DNA of 8,875 nt from JADGGV01 sp035715725 (GTDB lineage: Bacteria > Gemmatimonadota > Gemmatimonadetes > Longimicrobiales > RSA9): assembly GCA_035715725.1 (NCBI GenBank), contig DASTKT010000235.1, forward strand, positions 1 to 8,875. Reading direction: 5' to 3'. This document shows positions 1 to 6,805 of the stretch, piece after piece. The position numbers and the translations under genes were made by a program. Below the pieces are notes generated by a model. That model was not told where the DNA came from. It worked only from the letters and a program-made list of their open reading frames with translations, and ran no database searches. Each line of letters begins with the position of its first letter. Within the stretch, counting starts at the first letter, position 1.

Positions 1-3
1 GCC

Positions 4-1287
4 CTACCGGAACACGTTCAGGTAGCCGGTGATGATGAGCGCGTTCGTGAAGTCGATGAAGAACGCGCCGACCATGGGGAGGACGAGGAAGGCGCGGGGC
101 GCGGGGCCGAAGCGCTCGACGAGGGACGTCATGTTGGCGACGGCGTTCGGCGTGGCGCCGAGGCCGAAGCCGCAGTGGCCGCCGGCCATTACGGCGGCGT
201 CGTAGTCGCGGCCGACGAAGCGGTAGGTGACGAAGATGGCGAACGCCGCCATGACCGCGACCTGGACGGAGAGGATGGCGAACATCGGGAGCGCGAGGTC
301 GAGCAGCTCCCAGAGCTTGAGCGACATGAGCGCCATGGCCAGGAAGAGCGCGAGCGCGATGGTGCCGAGATCGTCGACGGTGCGCTGCTCGATGCGGATC
401 AGCTTCGTGGAGTCGGCGACGTTGCGGATCACGGCGGCGCAGAGCATGGCGCCGATGTAGCCGGGGAGCGTGACGTAGCGGCCGAGCCAGGCGCTGACGA
501 GCGAGCCGGCCCACATCGCGACGAGGATGACGGTGATCGTCTTGAGCAGCGTGTAGGCGGTCGGCGCCTCGCCGGCGACCTCGGTGTCGATCTCCTCGTC
601 GAGGGAGGCGTGCTCGAGGGTGGGCGGCGGCGGCGGCGCGGCGGCCGGCGCCGGCGTGAGGCGGAAGCGCCGGATCAGGCCCGTGCCGACCGGGCCGCCG
701 ATCAGGCCGCCGCTGACGAGGCCGAACGTGGCGGCGGCCATGGCGAGCGTGACCGCGCCGGGAAAGGCGTACTGCTCCTCCATCAGCTTGCCGAACGCGG
801 CGCCGGTGCCATGACCGCCGGTCATCGTGATCGAGCCGGTGATCAGGCCGAGGAGCGGATCCACGCCGAGCAGCTTGGCGAGCCCGATGCCGATCCCGTT
901 CTGGAGCGCGGCGAGCACGCTCGCCAGCCCCCAGAACACGAGCACCTGCGGGCCGCCCACGCGGAGCAGCCCGAAGCTCGCGCCGAGGCCGATGGTGGTG
1001 AAGAACGCGACCATGAGCGGCGACTGCAGCGCGGTGTCGAACTGGAACCCGAGCACGCCGGTCTGACGCAGCGCGAGCGCGGCCGCGGCGAAGATGAACC
1101 CGCCCACGACCGGCGCGGGGATGTTGAAGCGGTCCAGCACGCCCACCCGCCGGCGGATGCCGTAGCCGGCGAAGAGCACCACGGCGGCGAGCGCCACGGT
1201 CTGGATCATGTCGAGCTCGATGACGGTCGGCAGTGGTCCCTCCGTGTTGGGTGAAGCGGAAAAGGTAGCCCCGACTCCGGAGGCCAC
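4..1287 (-). CDS. gltS: Sodium/glutamate symporter, GltS (ESS) family
   Basis: Predicted inner-membrane carrier that imports glutamate with Na+. The protein has two hydrophobic halves, as in the ESS family. Each half carries the family's signature re-entrant loop: GGHGT at residues 157-161, and GHCGFGLGATPNAVANM at 370-386. The halves are joined by a hydrophilic proline/alanine-rich and then acidic linker at about 210-242, which includes six consecutive prolines. Length is 427 residues against about 400 for E. coli GltS. The start is uncertain. GTG at 1287 has GGAGG four bases upstream. The family's usual N-terminus matches only from about I23-E24-L25-D26-M27, and ATG at 1209 (M27) lacks a nearby ribosome binding site. 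A second GGAGG lies five bases before a CTG at residue 19. The first 20 or so residues may therefore not be translated. It is divergent from tnaA. Family assignment is secure; glutamate as substrate is inferred from the family. Confidence 0.93.
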   Translation of the reverse strand: MASGVGATFSASPNTEGPLPTVIELDMIQTVALAAVVLFAGYGIRRRVGVLDRFNIPAPVVGGFIFAAAALALRQTGVLGFQFDTALQSPLMVAFFTTIGLGASFGLLRVGGPQVLVFWGLASVLAALQNGIGIGLAKLLGVDPLLGLITGSITMTGGHGTGAAFGKLMEEQYAFPGAVTLAMAAATFGLVSGGLIGGPVGTGLIRRFRLTPAPAAAPPPPPTLEHASLDEEIDTEVAGEAPTAYTLLKTITVILVAMWAGSLVSAWLGRYVTLPGYIGAMLCAAVIRNVADSTKLIRIEQRTVDDLGTIALALFLAMALMSLKLWELLDLALPMFAILSVQVAVMAAFAIFVTYRFVGRDYDAAVMAGGHCGFGLGATPNAVANMTSLVERFGPAPRAFLVLPMVGAFFIDFTNALIITGYLNVFR

Positions 1288-1450
1288 GCCACCTCCCCGC
1301 GCACCGGGGTCGTGCGGGCCGGCGGCCTCCCGGGCGGGTCCCGCGGCAGCGGCGCGCGGCCGCGGCGCGCCCGAGCGGGCCGTTCCGAGCGGCGGCGCGC
1401 GGGCACCGGACGCCGCGGGCGGGCCCTGGCGCGCGGCCCGGGCGCCGGCC

Positions 1451-1456
1451 TAGGAT
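1451..1456 (+). promoter_or_regulatory. Possible -10 element upstream of tryptophanase
   Basis: TAGGAT matches four of six positions of TATAAT and is the only A/T-containing hexamer of this kind in a very GC-rich 243-bp gap. No good -35 hexamer is seen at 16-18 bp upstream (the best is TGGCGC at 1427-1432, a poor match). It would give a 5' untranslated leader of roughly 65-70 bases containing both copies of the 15-bp dyad at 1457-1505. This is weak evidence from sequence likeness alone. Confidence 0.22.
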
Positions 1457-1505
1457 GGCGGCGAGCCGCGGTCCCGTCCCGCGCTCGCGAGGCGGCGAGC
1501 CGCGG
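1457..1505. repeat. Twin 15-bp dyad repeat in the gltS-tnaA divergent gap
   Basis: GGCGGCGAGCCGCGG occurs perfectly at 1457-1471 and again at 1491-1505, with starts 34 bp apart. Each copy contains a self-complementary core, GCGGC-GA-GCCGC. The second copy ends 25 bases before the tnaA start codon, just upstream of its ribosome binding site. The pair could be operator half-sites or leader hairpins. In DNA this rich in G and C, a chance origin is also possible. Confidence 0.5.
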
Positions 1506-1530
1506 CTGCATCCCACCCCCGCGAGGCGCC

Positions 1531-2919
1531 GTGCGCACCATCATCGAGCCGTTCAAGATCAAGTCGGTCGAGCCGATCCGGATGACGACGCGGGCCGAGC
1601 GCGCGGAGCGGCTCCGGGCGGCCGGCTACAACGTGTTCCTGCTGCACGCGGACGACGTGCTGATCGACCTGCTGACGGACAGCGGCACGTCGGCGATGAG
1701 CGCGGAGCAGTGGGCGGCGGTGATGCGGGGCGACGAGGCGTACGCGGGGAGCCGGTCGTTCTACCGGCTGGAGGCGGCGGCGCGGGAGCTGTTCGGCTTC
1801 CGCCACGTGATCCCGACGCACCAGGGGCGGGCGGCGGAGCGGATCCTGTTCAGCACGGTGTGCAAGCCGGGCGACGTCGTCCCGAACAACACGCACTTCG
1901 ACACGACGCGCGCGAACATCGAGGCGTGCGGCGCGCGGGCGGTGGACCTGCCGTGCGCGGAGTCGCGCTCGCACGCGGAGCCGCACCCGTTCAAGGGGAA
2001 CATCGACCTGGGCGCGCTGGAGCGGCTCATCGCGGAGGTGGGGCGCGAGCGCATCCCGCTGGCGATGATCACGGTCACGAACAACTCCGGCGGCGGCCAG
2101 CCGGTCTCGATGGCGAACATCCGCGCCGCCGGCGAGCTGTGCCGGCGGCACGGCATCCCGTTCTACCTGGACGCCTGCCGCTTCGCCGAGAACGCGTACC
2201 TGATCAAGCTGCGCGAGCCGGGGTACGCGGGCCGCGCGGTGCGCGACATCGCCCGCGAGATGTTCTCGCACGCGGACGGCTGCACGTTCTCCGCGAAGAA
2301 GGACGCGTTCGCGAACATCGGCGGGCTGCTGGCCACGAACGACGACCGGCTGGCGGAGCAGGAGAAGGATCTGCTCATCCTGACGGAGGGCTTCCCAACG
2401 TACGGCGGGCTGGCCGGCCGGGACCTGGAGGCGATCGCGGTCGGGCTGCACGAGGTCGTGCAGGAGGACTACCTCGAGTACCGCCTCGCCTCCGTGCGCT
2501 ACCTGGGCGAGCACATCTCGCGGGAGGGCGTGCCGATCATCCAGCCGCCGGGCGGGCACGCCATCTACTTGGACGCCGCGGCGTTCCTCCCGCACGTGGC
2601 GCCGCTCGAGCTGCCCGGGCAGGCGCTCGTCGCCGAGCTGTACGTCGAGGGCGGGATCCGCGCGGTCGAGATCGGCACGGTGATGTTCGGCCGGCGGACC
2701 GCGGAGACGGGCGCGGAGAGCGCCGCCACCATGGAGCTGGTCCGCCTGGCCATCCCGCGCCGCGTCTACACGCAGAGCCACATCGACTACGTCGTCGAGA
2801 CGATCCTCGAGGTGTGGCGCCGGCGCCAGGCGATCGGCGGGTTCCGCTTCACGCACCAGGCGCCGGTGCTGCGCCACTTCACGGCGCGCTTCGAGCCGCT
2901 GTACGCGTTCGGGAGCTGA
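1531..2919 (+). CDS. tnaA: Tryptophanase (PLP-dependent beta-eliminating lyase)
   Basis: Cytoplasmic enzyme converting L-tryptophan to indole, pyruvate and ammonia. The start is GTG at 1531, with GAGG four bases upstream. It gives 462 residues beginning at the family's EPF-KIKSVEP segment; the longer open frame upstream has no family match. Visible landmarks are LIDLLTDSGT at 44-53, GDEAYAGS at 67-74 (Y71), PTHQGR at 95-100, D214 and R217 in DACRFAEN, the PLP lysine K257 in SAKKD, and EGFPTYGGLAGRD at 286-298. Three positions separate tryptophanase from its sister tyrosine phenol-lyase (Citrobacter T124, R381, F448). Here they are D124 (HFDTT), I381 (AVEIG) and H449 (LRHFTA), all as in tryptophanase, although the N-terminus and several helices read more like tyrosine phenol-lyase. 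No tnaB permease or tnaC leader peptide is seen nearby. Substrate is inferred from these residues. Confidence 0.93.
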   Translation: MRTIIEPFKIKSVEPIRMTTRAERAERLRAAGYNVFLLHADDVLIDLLTDSGTSAMSAEQWAAVMRGDEAYAGSRSFYRLEAAARELFGFRHVIPTHQGRAAERILFSTVCKPGDVVPNNTHFDTTRANIEACGARAVDLPCAESRSHAEPHPFKGNIDLGALERLIAEVGRERIPLAMITVTNNSGGGQPVSMANIRAAGELCRRHGIPFYLDACRFAENAYLIKLREPGYAGRAVRDIAREMFSHADGCTFSAKKDAFANIGGLLATNDDRLAEQEKDLLILTEGFPTYGGLAGRDLEAIAVGLHEVVQEDYLEYRLASVRYLGEHISREGVPIIQPPGGHAIYLDAAAFLPHVAPLELPGQALVAELYVEGGIRAVEIGTVMFGRRTAETGAESAATMELVRLAIPRRVYTQSHIDYVVETILEVWRRRQAIGGFRFTHQAPVLRHFTARFEPLYAFGS

Positions 2920-2957
2920 GCCTGGCCATGGCCCGGGACCGGGGACGCTCGCGCGGC

Positions 2958-3063
2958 CGCGGGCGCACCGGGTCCGGCCACGAGCCGGCGACGCGCCCCG
3001 GCGCGACCGTTGGCGCTCCCCACCGCATCGCGCGGGCGCACCGGGTCCGGCCACGAGCCGGCG
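2958..3063. repeat. Pair of perfect 33-bp direct repeats between convergent genes
   Basis: The 33 bases at 2958-2990 recur exactly at 3031-3063, separated by 40 bp. Each copy contains a small hairpin, CCGGC-CACGA-GCCGG. The spacer contains another perfect stem, CGCGCC-CC-GGCGCG, at 2992-3005, and a 10-bp palindrome, GCGCCGGCGC, follows at 3066-3075. The array fills most of the 169-bp gap between the ends of tnaA and the DinB gene. It may help end transcription from both sides, but there is no T-tract, so no classical terminator can be claimed. Confidence 0.75.
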
Positions 3064-3088
3064 GAGCGCCGGCGCCCGCCCGTCGTCG

Positions 3089-3595
3089 CTATTTCCCTTC
3101 GTCCGCCGTGGGTCCGTACATCGGCGGGACGGGCACGTCGACCAGGCGGAGGTAGACGCCGAGCTGCGCGCGGTGGTGCACCAGGTGGTTGAGCACGGCG
3201 GTGCGCAGCATCAGGTAGCGGCTCATGACGGAGAGCGTCTCGCCGGCGCGCTTGAACGTCCACGGCACCTGCCAGTCCTCCTCGCGGGCCGCGGCGATCG
3301 CGGCGCGCGCCGCGGCGGCGGCGCGGTCGAACTCGTCGAGCAGCGTCGCGGTCTTCTCGAACGTGTAGCCGGGGAAGCTCCCCCCGCCGGGCGGCGCGAT
3401 GTCGAGCTCCGTCCGCTGCATGATCATCGTGGTCCAGCCCGGGAGCCGGGCGACGAGCTGGGCGAGGTGTCCCATCGGGAACGACTTCGGGTGCGGCTTC
3501 CACTCGCCGCGATCGTCGGGGACGCGCTCGAGCACGCGGCGCGTGATGGCGATCTCCTGGTCGAACTCGGGGAGGAGCAGGTCGGCGATGGACAT
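3089..3595 (-). CDS. DinB/YfiT-like putative metalloprotein
   Basis: Small four-helix-bundle protein of the DinB superfamily, 168 residues, a typical family length. The family's three metal-binding histidines are visible: H43 in the second helix (MGHLAQLVARLPGW) and H137/H141 in the HxxxH of NHLVHHRAQLGVYLR. The ATG at 3595 has GGAG five bases upstream; the longer open frame has no family match. Members include thiol-dependent S-transferases and damage-induced proteins. The C-terminal LRLVDVPVPPMYGPT is a common ending in this group, and the substrate cannot be read from sequence. It lies 84 bp downstream of the DUF2834 gene on the same strand and may be co-transcribed with it. The family call is secure, the function unknown. 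Confidence 0.9.
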   Translation of the reverse strand: MSIADLLLPEFDQEIAITRRVLERVPDDRGEWKPHPKSFPMGHLAQLVARLPGWTTMIMQRTELDIAPPGGGSFPGYTFEKTATLLDEFDRAAAAARAAIAAAREEDWQVPWTFKRAGETLSVMSRYLMLRTAVLNHLVHHRAQLGVYLRLVDVPVPPMYGPTADEGK

Positions 3596-3679
3596 GGCGG
3601 CTCCGGGCGGAGTGGGGTTGGCCTCGTCGGTCGTCGCCGGGAGGGTGGCGGCGCGGGCCGGCCGGCGCAAGGGAGGCGC

Positions 3680-4027
3680 TCAGCCCGCCTCGGGCGCGGC
3701 GGCCGGGACCGCACGCTCCAGCCGCGCCTCGCGCAGGTACAGGAAGAGCGGCAGCCCGAGGGATACGCCGACCACGAGGTTGGCGACGATGGGCGCCCAC
3801 AGGTGCCGCACGCCGGCGCGGCGGCCGTCGACCAGGACGAACGTCCAGAGGACGAGCGACGAGACGATGACGTCCAGGCCGAAGAACGCGCCGGCCCGGG
3901 TGGAGAAGAGCTGCTCGACGAGCGGGGCGAGGCGGAGCCCGTTCTCCCGGACGAACGGAACGAGCTGCGAGTAGGGGAGGACGGTGCCCAGGATGCAGAG
4001 CGCGCGGTAGAGCGTCTTCGGTTTCAT
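3680..4027 (-). CDS. DUF2834-type small membrane protein
   Basis: A 115-residue integral membrane protein with three predicted helices (about 6-24, 46-67 and 76-98) and a short charged C-terminal tail. It matches my recollection of the DUF2834 family in the pattern YSQLVPF near residue 19, LFSTRAGAFFGLDVIVSSLVL at about 40-60, and GVSLGLPLFLYLRE at 87-100. The ATG at 4027 has a strong GGGAGG six bases upstream. It lies between the GNAT gene (62 bp upstream) and the DinB gene (84 bp downstream), all on the minus strand, which suggests a loose operon. No biochemical role is known for the family. Confidence 0.85.
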   Translation of the reverse strand: MKPKTLYRALCILGTVLPYSQLVPFVRENGLRLAPLVEQLFSTRAGAFFGLDVIVSSLVLWTFVLVDGRRAGVRHLWAPIVANLVVGVSLGLPLFLYLREARLERAVPAAAPEAG

Positions 4028-4089
4028 CGGCGGCCTCCCGGGTCGATCGCTGGAGCGGATCCGGCGTAGCGGCGTCGAGGACGGCCGCG

Positions 4090-4545
4090 TCAGAGCTCCT
4101 TCCGGAAGCAGACGATGCGGTCGACCTCCGCGAAGCCGAGGGAGCGGTGGGCGGCGGCCGCGCCGGGGTTGTCGATGGCGGTGTCGGAGGCGAGCTCGGT
4201 GCACCCCTGGGCGCGGCCCCACGCCTCGGCGGCGCGGACGAGCGCGGCGCCGACCCCGGTGCGGCGGACGGGCGCCTCTACGAACCACCCCTCGAGGTAG
4301 GCGACGCGGCCGGAGCGGCACCCCTCGGCGCTGGAGCGGATGGAGAGCTCGGCGAAGCCGACGGCGCGGCCGGAGTCGTCGACGGCGAGGAGCGCGTGGG
4401 CGGGGTCGCGGCGAGCGCCGGCGAAGAAGGCGGCGATCTCGCGGGCGTGCTCGCCGGGCGCGGAGGGCCAGAGCGCCTGGCGCATGCGCTCCCAGTCGGC
4501 GGCGTCGCTCGGGTGGACGGGTCGGACGATCGCGGGTTCTGCCAT
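4090..4545 (-). CDS. GNAT acetyltransferase resembling aminoglycoside 6'-N-acetyltransferase (AAC(6')-I type)
   Basis: Single-domain cytoplasmic acetyltransferase of 151 residues using acetyl-CoA. Landmarks are MRQALWP at 21-27, GFAELSIR at 63-70, YLEGWFV at 83-89, the acetyl-CoA pyrophosphate-binding motif RRTGVGA at 94-100, QGCTELASDTAIDN at 113-126 and a C-terminal LGF-EVDRIVCFRKEL. This order (ALWP, FAE, VAYLEG, ELASDT, LGF, FRK) is that of the chromosomal AAC(6')-I group, whose members acetylate the 6'-amino group of aminoglycosides. Many close relatives have no proven drug substrate, so resistance is not claimed. The ATG at 4545 has GAGG six bases upstream. It is the first gene of the minus-strand trio and divergent from the dipeptidase operon. 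Confidence 0.88.
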   Translation of the reverse strand: MAEPAIVRPVHPSDAADWERMRQALWPSAPGEHAREIAAFFAGARRDPAHALLAVDDSGRAVGFAELSIRSSAEGCRSGRVAYLEGWFVEAPVRRTGVGAALVRAAEAWGRAQGCTELASDTAIDNPGAAAAHRSLGFAEVDRIVCFRKEL

Positions 4546-4629
4546 CGGACACCTCTCCGGCCGTGCGCGGGTCCGGGAACCGCCGCGCGGAGGCGACGTC
4601 CTTCCACCGGCCGATCCCCTGGCACTACT

Positions 4630-4658
4630 TTGGCCTGAACGACCCTCCCGAACATACA
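4630..4658 (+). promoter_or_regulatory. Candidate promoter of the dipeptidase-symporter operon
   Basis: TTGGCC (4630-4635) and CATACA (4653-4658) are 17 bp apart and match TTGACA/TATAAT at four and three positions. They lie in a locally A/T-richer patch (about 4622-4665) unlike the surrounding DNA. Transcription would begin about 15 bases before the ATG at 4681, leaving room for the GAGGTG ribosome binding site at 4671-4676. The spacing is good but the hexamers are weak. Confidence 0.35.
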
Positions 4659-4680
4659 ACCTCTGCACCCGAGGTGGCGC

Positions 4681-5901
4681 ATGGCCCGAGGGAAGCGCTA
4701 CGAGGGGTACCGCTCGTTCTCCTACCTGGAGGCGGGCGCGGACTACCGCGCCTTCGAGCTGGCGGACACGGCGAGCCGCGTGGCGCCGTACCTGCTGCCG
4801 CTGAGCGCGGAGGAGGAGCGGCGCGTCGAGGAGCTGGCGGACCGGTGCGTGATGGTCTCGCTGCACGAGCACGCGGGCGTGTTCCCGGCGGACATCCGCG
4901 AGACGCCGGCGTACGTGCGCGAGGGACGCATGGCGACGGCGTTCCAGGGGCTGTCGGCGTCGTGGTGGGACGCGGTGTTCGACAACCTGATGGACGGGAT
5001 CTGCACGATCACGTCGAAGGGCGGGTGGAAGTGGGACGACGTCCTGCACGACCTGGGGATGCGGCTGTGCGACATCGCGCACCAGGACTTCGTGATCCAC
5101 GCGACGCGCGTGGCGGACATCCGCCGGGCGCACGCCGAGGGGAAGCTGGCGTGGGTCGCGTCCATGGAGGGCGCGGCCATGATCGAGAACGAGCTGGACC
5201 GCATCGACCTGCTGTACGGCTTCGGCGTGCGCGCGCTCGGGATCACGTACAGCGAGGCGAACGCGCTGGGCTCGGGGCTGAAGGAGCCGAGCGACGGCGG
5301 GCTCACGGTGTTCGGGCGGAAGGCGGTCGCGCGGATGAACCGGCTCGGGATGCTGATCGACTGCTCGCACTGCGGCGACCGCACGACGCTGGACGTCATC
5401 GCGGCGAGCCGGAAGCCGATCCTGCTCAGCCACATCGGCGCGCGGGCGCTCTGGGAGTCGAGGCGGCTGGCGCCGGACGAGGTGCTGCGCGCGTGCGCCG
5501 AGCGGGGCGGCGTCATCGGCGTCGAGGCGGCGCCGCATACGACGATCACGCGGAAGCACCGTCGCCACGGGCTGGACGCGTACATGGAGCACTTCGAGTA
5601 CATCGTCGAGCTGGTGGGGATCGACCACGTCGGCTTCGGGCCGGACACGCTCTACGGCGACCACGTCGGGCTGCACAAGCTCTACAGCGGCGCGCTCTCG
5701 CTGAAGGAGAGCCGCGGCGGCGCCGGCGCGGCGAAGCCGGCCGAGGAATTCGAGGAGGTGGAGTGGGTGGAGGGGCTCGAGAACCCGACCGAGGGCTCGT
5801 ACAACATCCTGCGCTGGCTGGTGAAGCACGGCTACTCGGACGACGAGATCGAGAAGGTGATCGGCGGGAACGCGCTGCGGCTGCTGGAGGAAGTGTGGTG
5901 A
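4681..5901 (+). CDS. Dipeptidase of the M19 (membrane/renal dipeptidase) family
   Basis: Zinc-dependent amidohydrolase-fold dipeptidase, 406 residues, with no signal peptide and therefore probably cytoplasmic. The expected metal ligands can be followed: H62 and H64 in SLHEHAGV, the bridging E163 in ASMEGAA, H230 in DCSHCGDRT, H251 in PILLSHIGARAL and D322 in VGFGPDTLYG. The C-terminal block, with ENPTEGSYNI near 367, YSDDEI and IGGNALRLLEEV, is typical of M19. The first ligand motif is H-x-H where family members usually have H-x-D. The ATG at 4681 has GAGG six bases upstream. The stop overlaps the next gene's start by four bases, so the operon genes are probably translationally coupled. Substrate could be a dipeptide, a D-amino-acid dipeptide or another small amide; sequence alone does not decide. 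Confidence 0.9.
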   Translation: MARGKRYEGYRSFSYLEAGADYRAFELADTASRVAPYLLPLSAEEERRVEELADRCVMVSLHEHAGVFPADIRETPAYVREGRMATAFQGLSASWWDAVFDNLMDGICTITSKGGWKWDDVLHDLGMRLCDIAHQDFVIHATRVADIRRAHAEGKLAWVASMEGAAMIENELDRIDLLYGFGVRALGITYSEANALGSGLKEPSDGGLTVFGRKAVARMNRLGMLIDCSHCGDRTTLDVIAASRKPILLSHIGARALWESRRLAPDEVLRACAERGGVIGVEAAPHTTITRKHRRHGLDAYMEHFEYIVELVGIDHVGFGPDTLYGDHVGLHKLYSGALSLKESRGGAGAAKPAEEFEEVEWVEGLENPTEGSYNILRWLVKHGYSDDEIEKVIGGNALRLLEEVW

Positions 5902-6701
5902 TCGCGACGATCGTCGCGCTGGTGCTCGCGGCACCTTGCACGGGCGCGGGCGCCGCGCCTCCGGCGCTGGGCGCGGGCGCGTTCGCGGGAACGGCTCCGG
6001 GGACGGGCCCGGGCGCAGCCGCGATGGGCCCATCGGCCGCGGCGCCGCGCGGGCGGGCGGCCGCGACGCAGGAGGGGCAGCTCCTGCACGCGGTGCTGCG
6101 GGCCACCGTGGACGAGGACGCGGCCTCCGTCGAGGTGCAGCTCGACTACACGGTGCGGGCGCCGGCCGGCACGACGCAGGTGCCGCTGGCCGTCGTGCTG
6201 TTCCCGAACGCGAGCGTCGCGGTGGCGGAGGCGACGTCGCCCGTGGGGAACGTGACGGTGGAGCTGGCCGGCGAGGGCGAGCGGTGGACCGGCGTGCTGC
6301 GGCTGGCGCAGCCGCTCGCGGCGTCGGGCGAGCTGCCGTTCCAGCTCCGCTACCGCGTGTTCCAGCGCGGCGGCCCGCGCGTGGAGGTGCCGGTCGTGGC
6401 GGTGCTCTGGCGCCCCGCCGAGCCGCGGTCGGCCACGTTCACCGGCGACGTGCTCGCGCCGGCGGGGCTCGCTCTGTACGAGCCGTTCCCGTCGGGGCTC
6501 GAGCCGGCGCTGGAGGAGAGCGGCCAGCAGCGCTACCACGTCGAGCTGCCGGCGGTCCCGGCGCTCCTCGCCTTCAGCGTGGCGAGCGGGAGCGCGCCCT
6601 GGCTCACGCTCGGCAACGTGCTGAACGGCGCCGCCGTCGTCCTGGCGCTGGCGTTCAGCGCGGCCGGGTGGCGCTACCTGCGGCGGAGGCCGATGTCATG
6701 A
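5898..6701 (+). CDS. Unrecognised exported single-pass membrane protein
   Basis: I do not recognise a family. The GTG at 5898 overlaps the dipeptidase stop (GTGA) and has GGAGG seven bases upstream; an in-frame GTG at 5895 is closer to the ribosome binding site and less likely. The 267-residue product starts with a short hydrophobic stretch ending in LVLAAPC, then a long Ala/Gly/Pro-rich low-complexity region to about residue 57. Next comes a region of alternating strands (about 61-232) resembling an extracytoplasmic beta-sandwich. It ends with one membrane helix (about 238-259) followed by RYLRRR, a stop-transfer signal that puts the C-terminus inside. The cysteine at 14 has proline before it, so a lipoprotein site is doubtful. 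Four-base overlaps at both ends tie it to the dipeptidase and the symporter, suggesting a surface domain that works with one of them. Confidence 0.8.
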   Translation: MIATIVALVLAAPCTGAGAAPPALGAGAFAGTAPGTGPGAAAMGPSAAAPRGRAAATQEGQLLHAVLRATVDEDAASVEVQLDYTVRAPAGTTQVPLAVVLFPNASVAVAEATSPVGNVTVELAGEGERWTGVLRLAQPLAASGELPFQLRYRVFQRGGPRVEVPVVAVLWRPAEPRSATFTGDVLAPAGLALYEPFPSGLEPALEESGQQRYHVELPAVPALLAFSVASGSAPWLTLGNVLNGAAVVLALAFSAAGWRYLRRRPMS

Positions 6702-6805
6702 GGGACGCGGGCTTCGTCTTCTGGGGGCTGTTCCTCGCGTTCGGCGTGATCGTCGCGCTCTACCTCCTCTGGATGCTCCGGGCCGAGCGGGGCGGGCGGC
6801 CGTGA
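6698..6805 (+). CDS. 35-residue single-helix membrane protein, probable symporter accessory
   Basis: A very short gene supported by context. Its ATG (6698) overlaps the upstream stop as ATGA, GGAGG lies eight bases before it (6685-6689), and its own stop overlaps the symporter's GTG start as GTGA. The product is one hydrophobic helix (about residues 6-27, rich in F, L, V and W) with a positive tail (R28, R31, R34), predicting N-out/C-in topology. Small membrane proteins encoded directly before SSS-family symporters are known, for example YhdT before PanF and other short 'symporter accessory' proteins. A similar role is inferred from position and build, not from a recognised sequence family. 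Confidence 0.72.
   Translation: MRDAGFVFWGLFLAFGVIVALYLLWMLRAERGGRP

Noticed and set aside
1312..1530. In-frame extension of tryptophanase upstream of the GTG at 1531 (73 more codons)
   Set aside because: The extension is low-complexity Arg/Gly/Ala sequence from very GC-rich DNA, has no family match, and the GTG at 1531 has a ribosome binding site and gives the expected length.
1457..1530. A tnaC-like leader peptide before tryptophanase
   Set aside because: The only ATG-started frame here (from 1455) has no Trp-containing short peptide and no stop before tnaA, so no TnaC-type attenuation can be supported.
1450..3054. Very long open frame on the minus strand opposite tryptophanase
   Set aside because: It is an Arg-rich shadow caused by high GC content. 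The plus strand carries a complete tryptophanase with all catalytic residues.
2958..3063. A CRISPR array
   Set aside because: There are only two repeat copies with one 40-bp spacer, the spacer itself is a GC hairpin, and no cas genes are present.
4563..5897. Long plus-strand open frame overlapping the dipeptidase and continuous with the exported protein at 5898
   Set aside because: The part before 5898 is Arg/Gly/Ala-rich shadow sequence over the dipeptidase. Only the part from 5898 has its own ribosome binding site and signal-like start.
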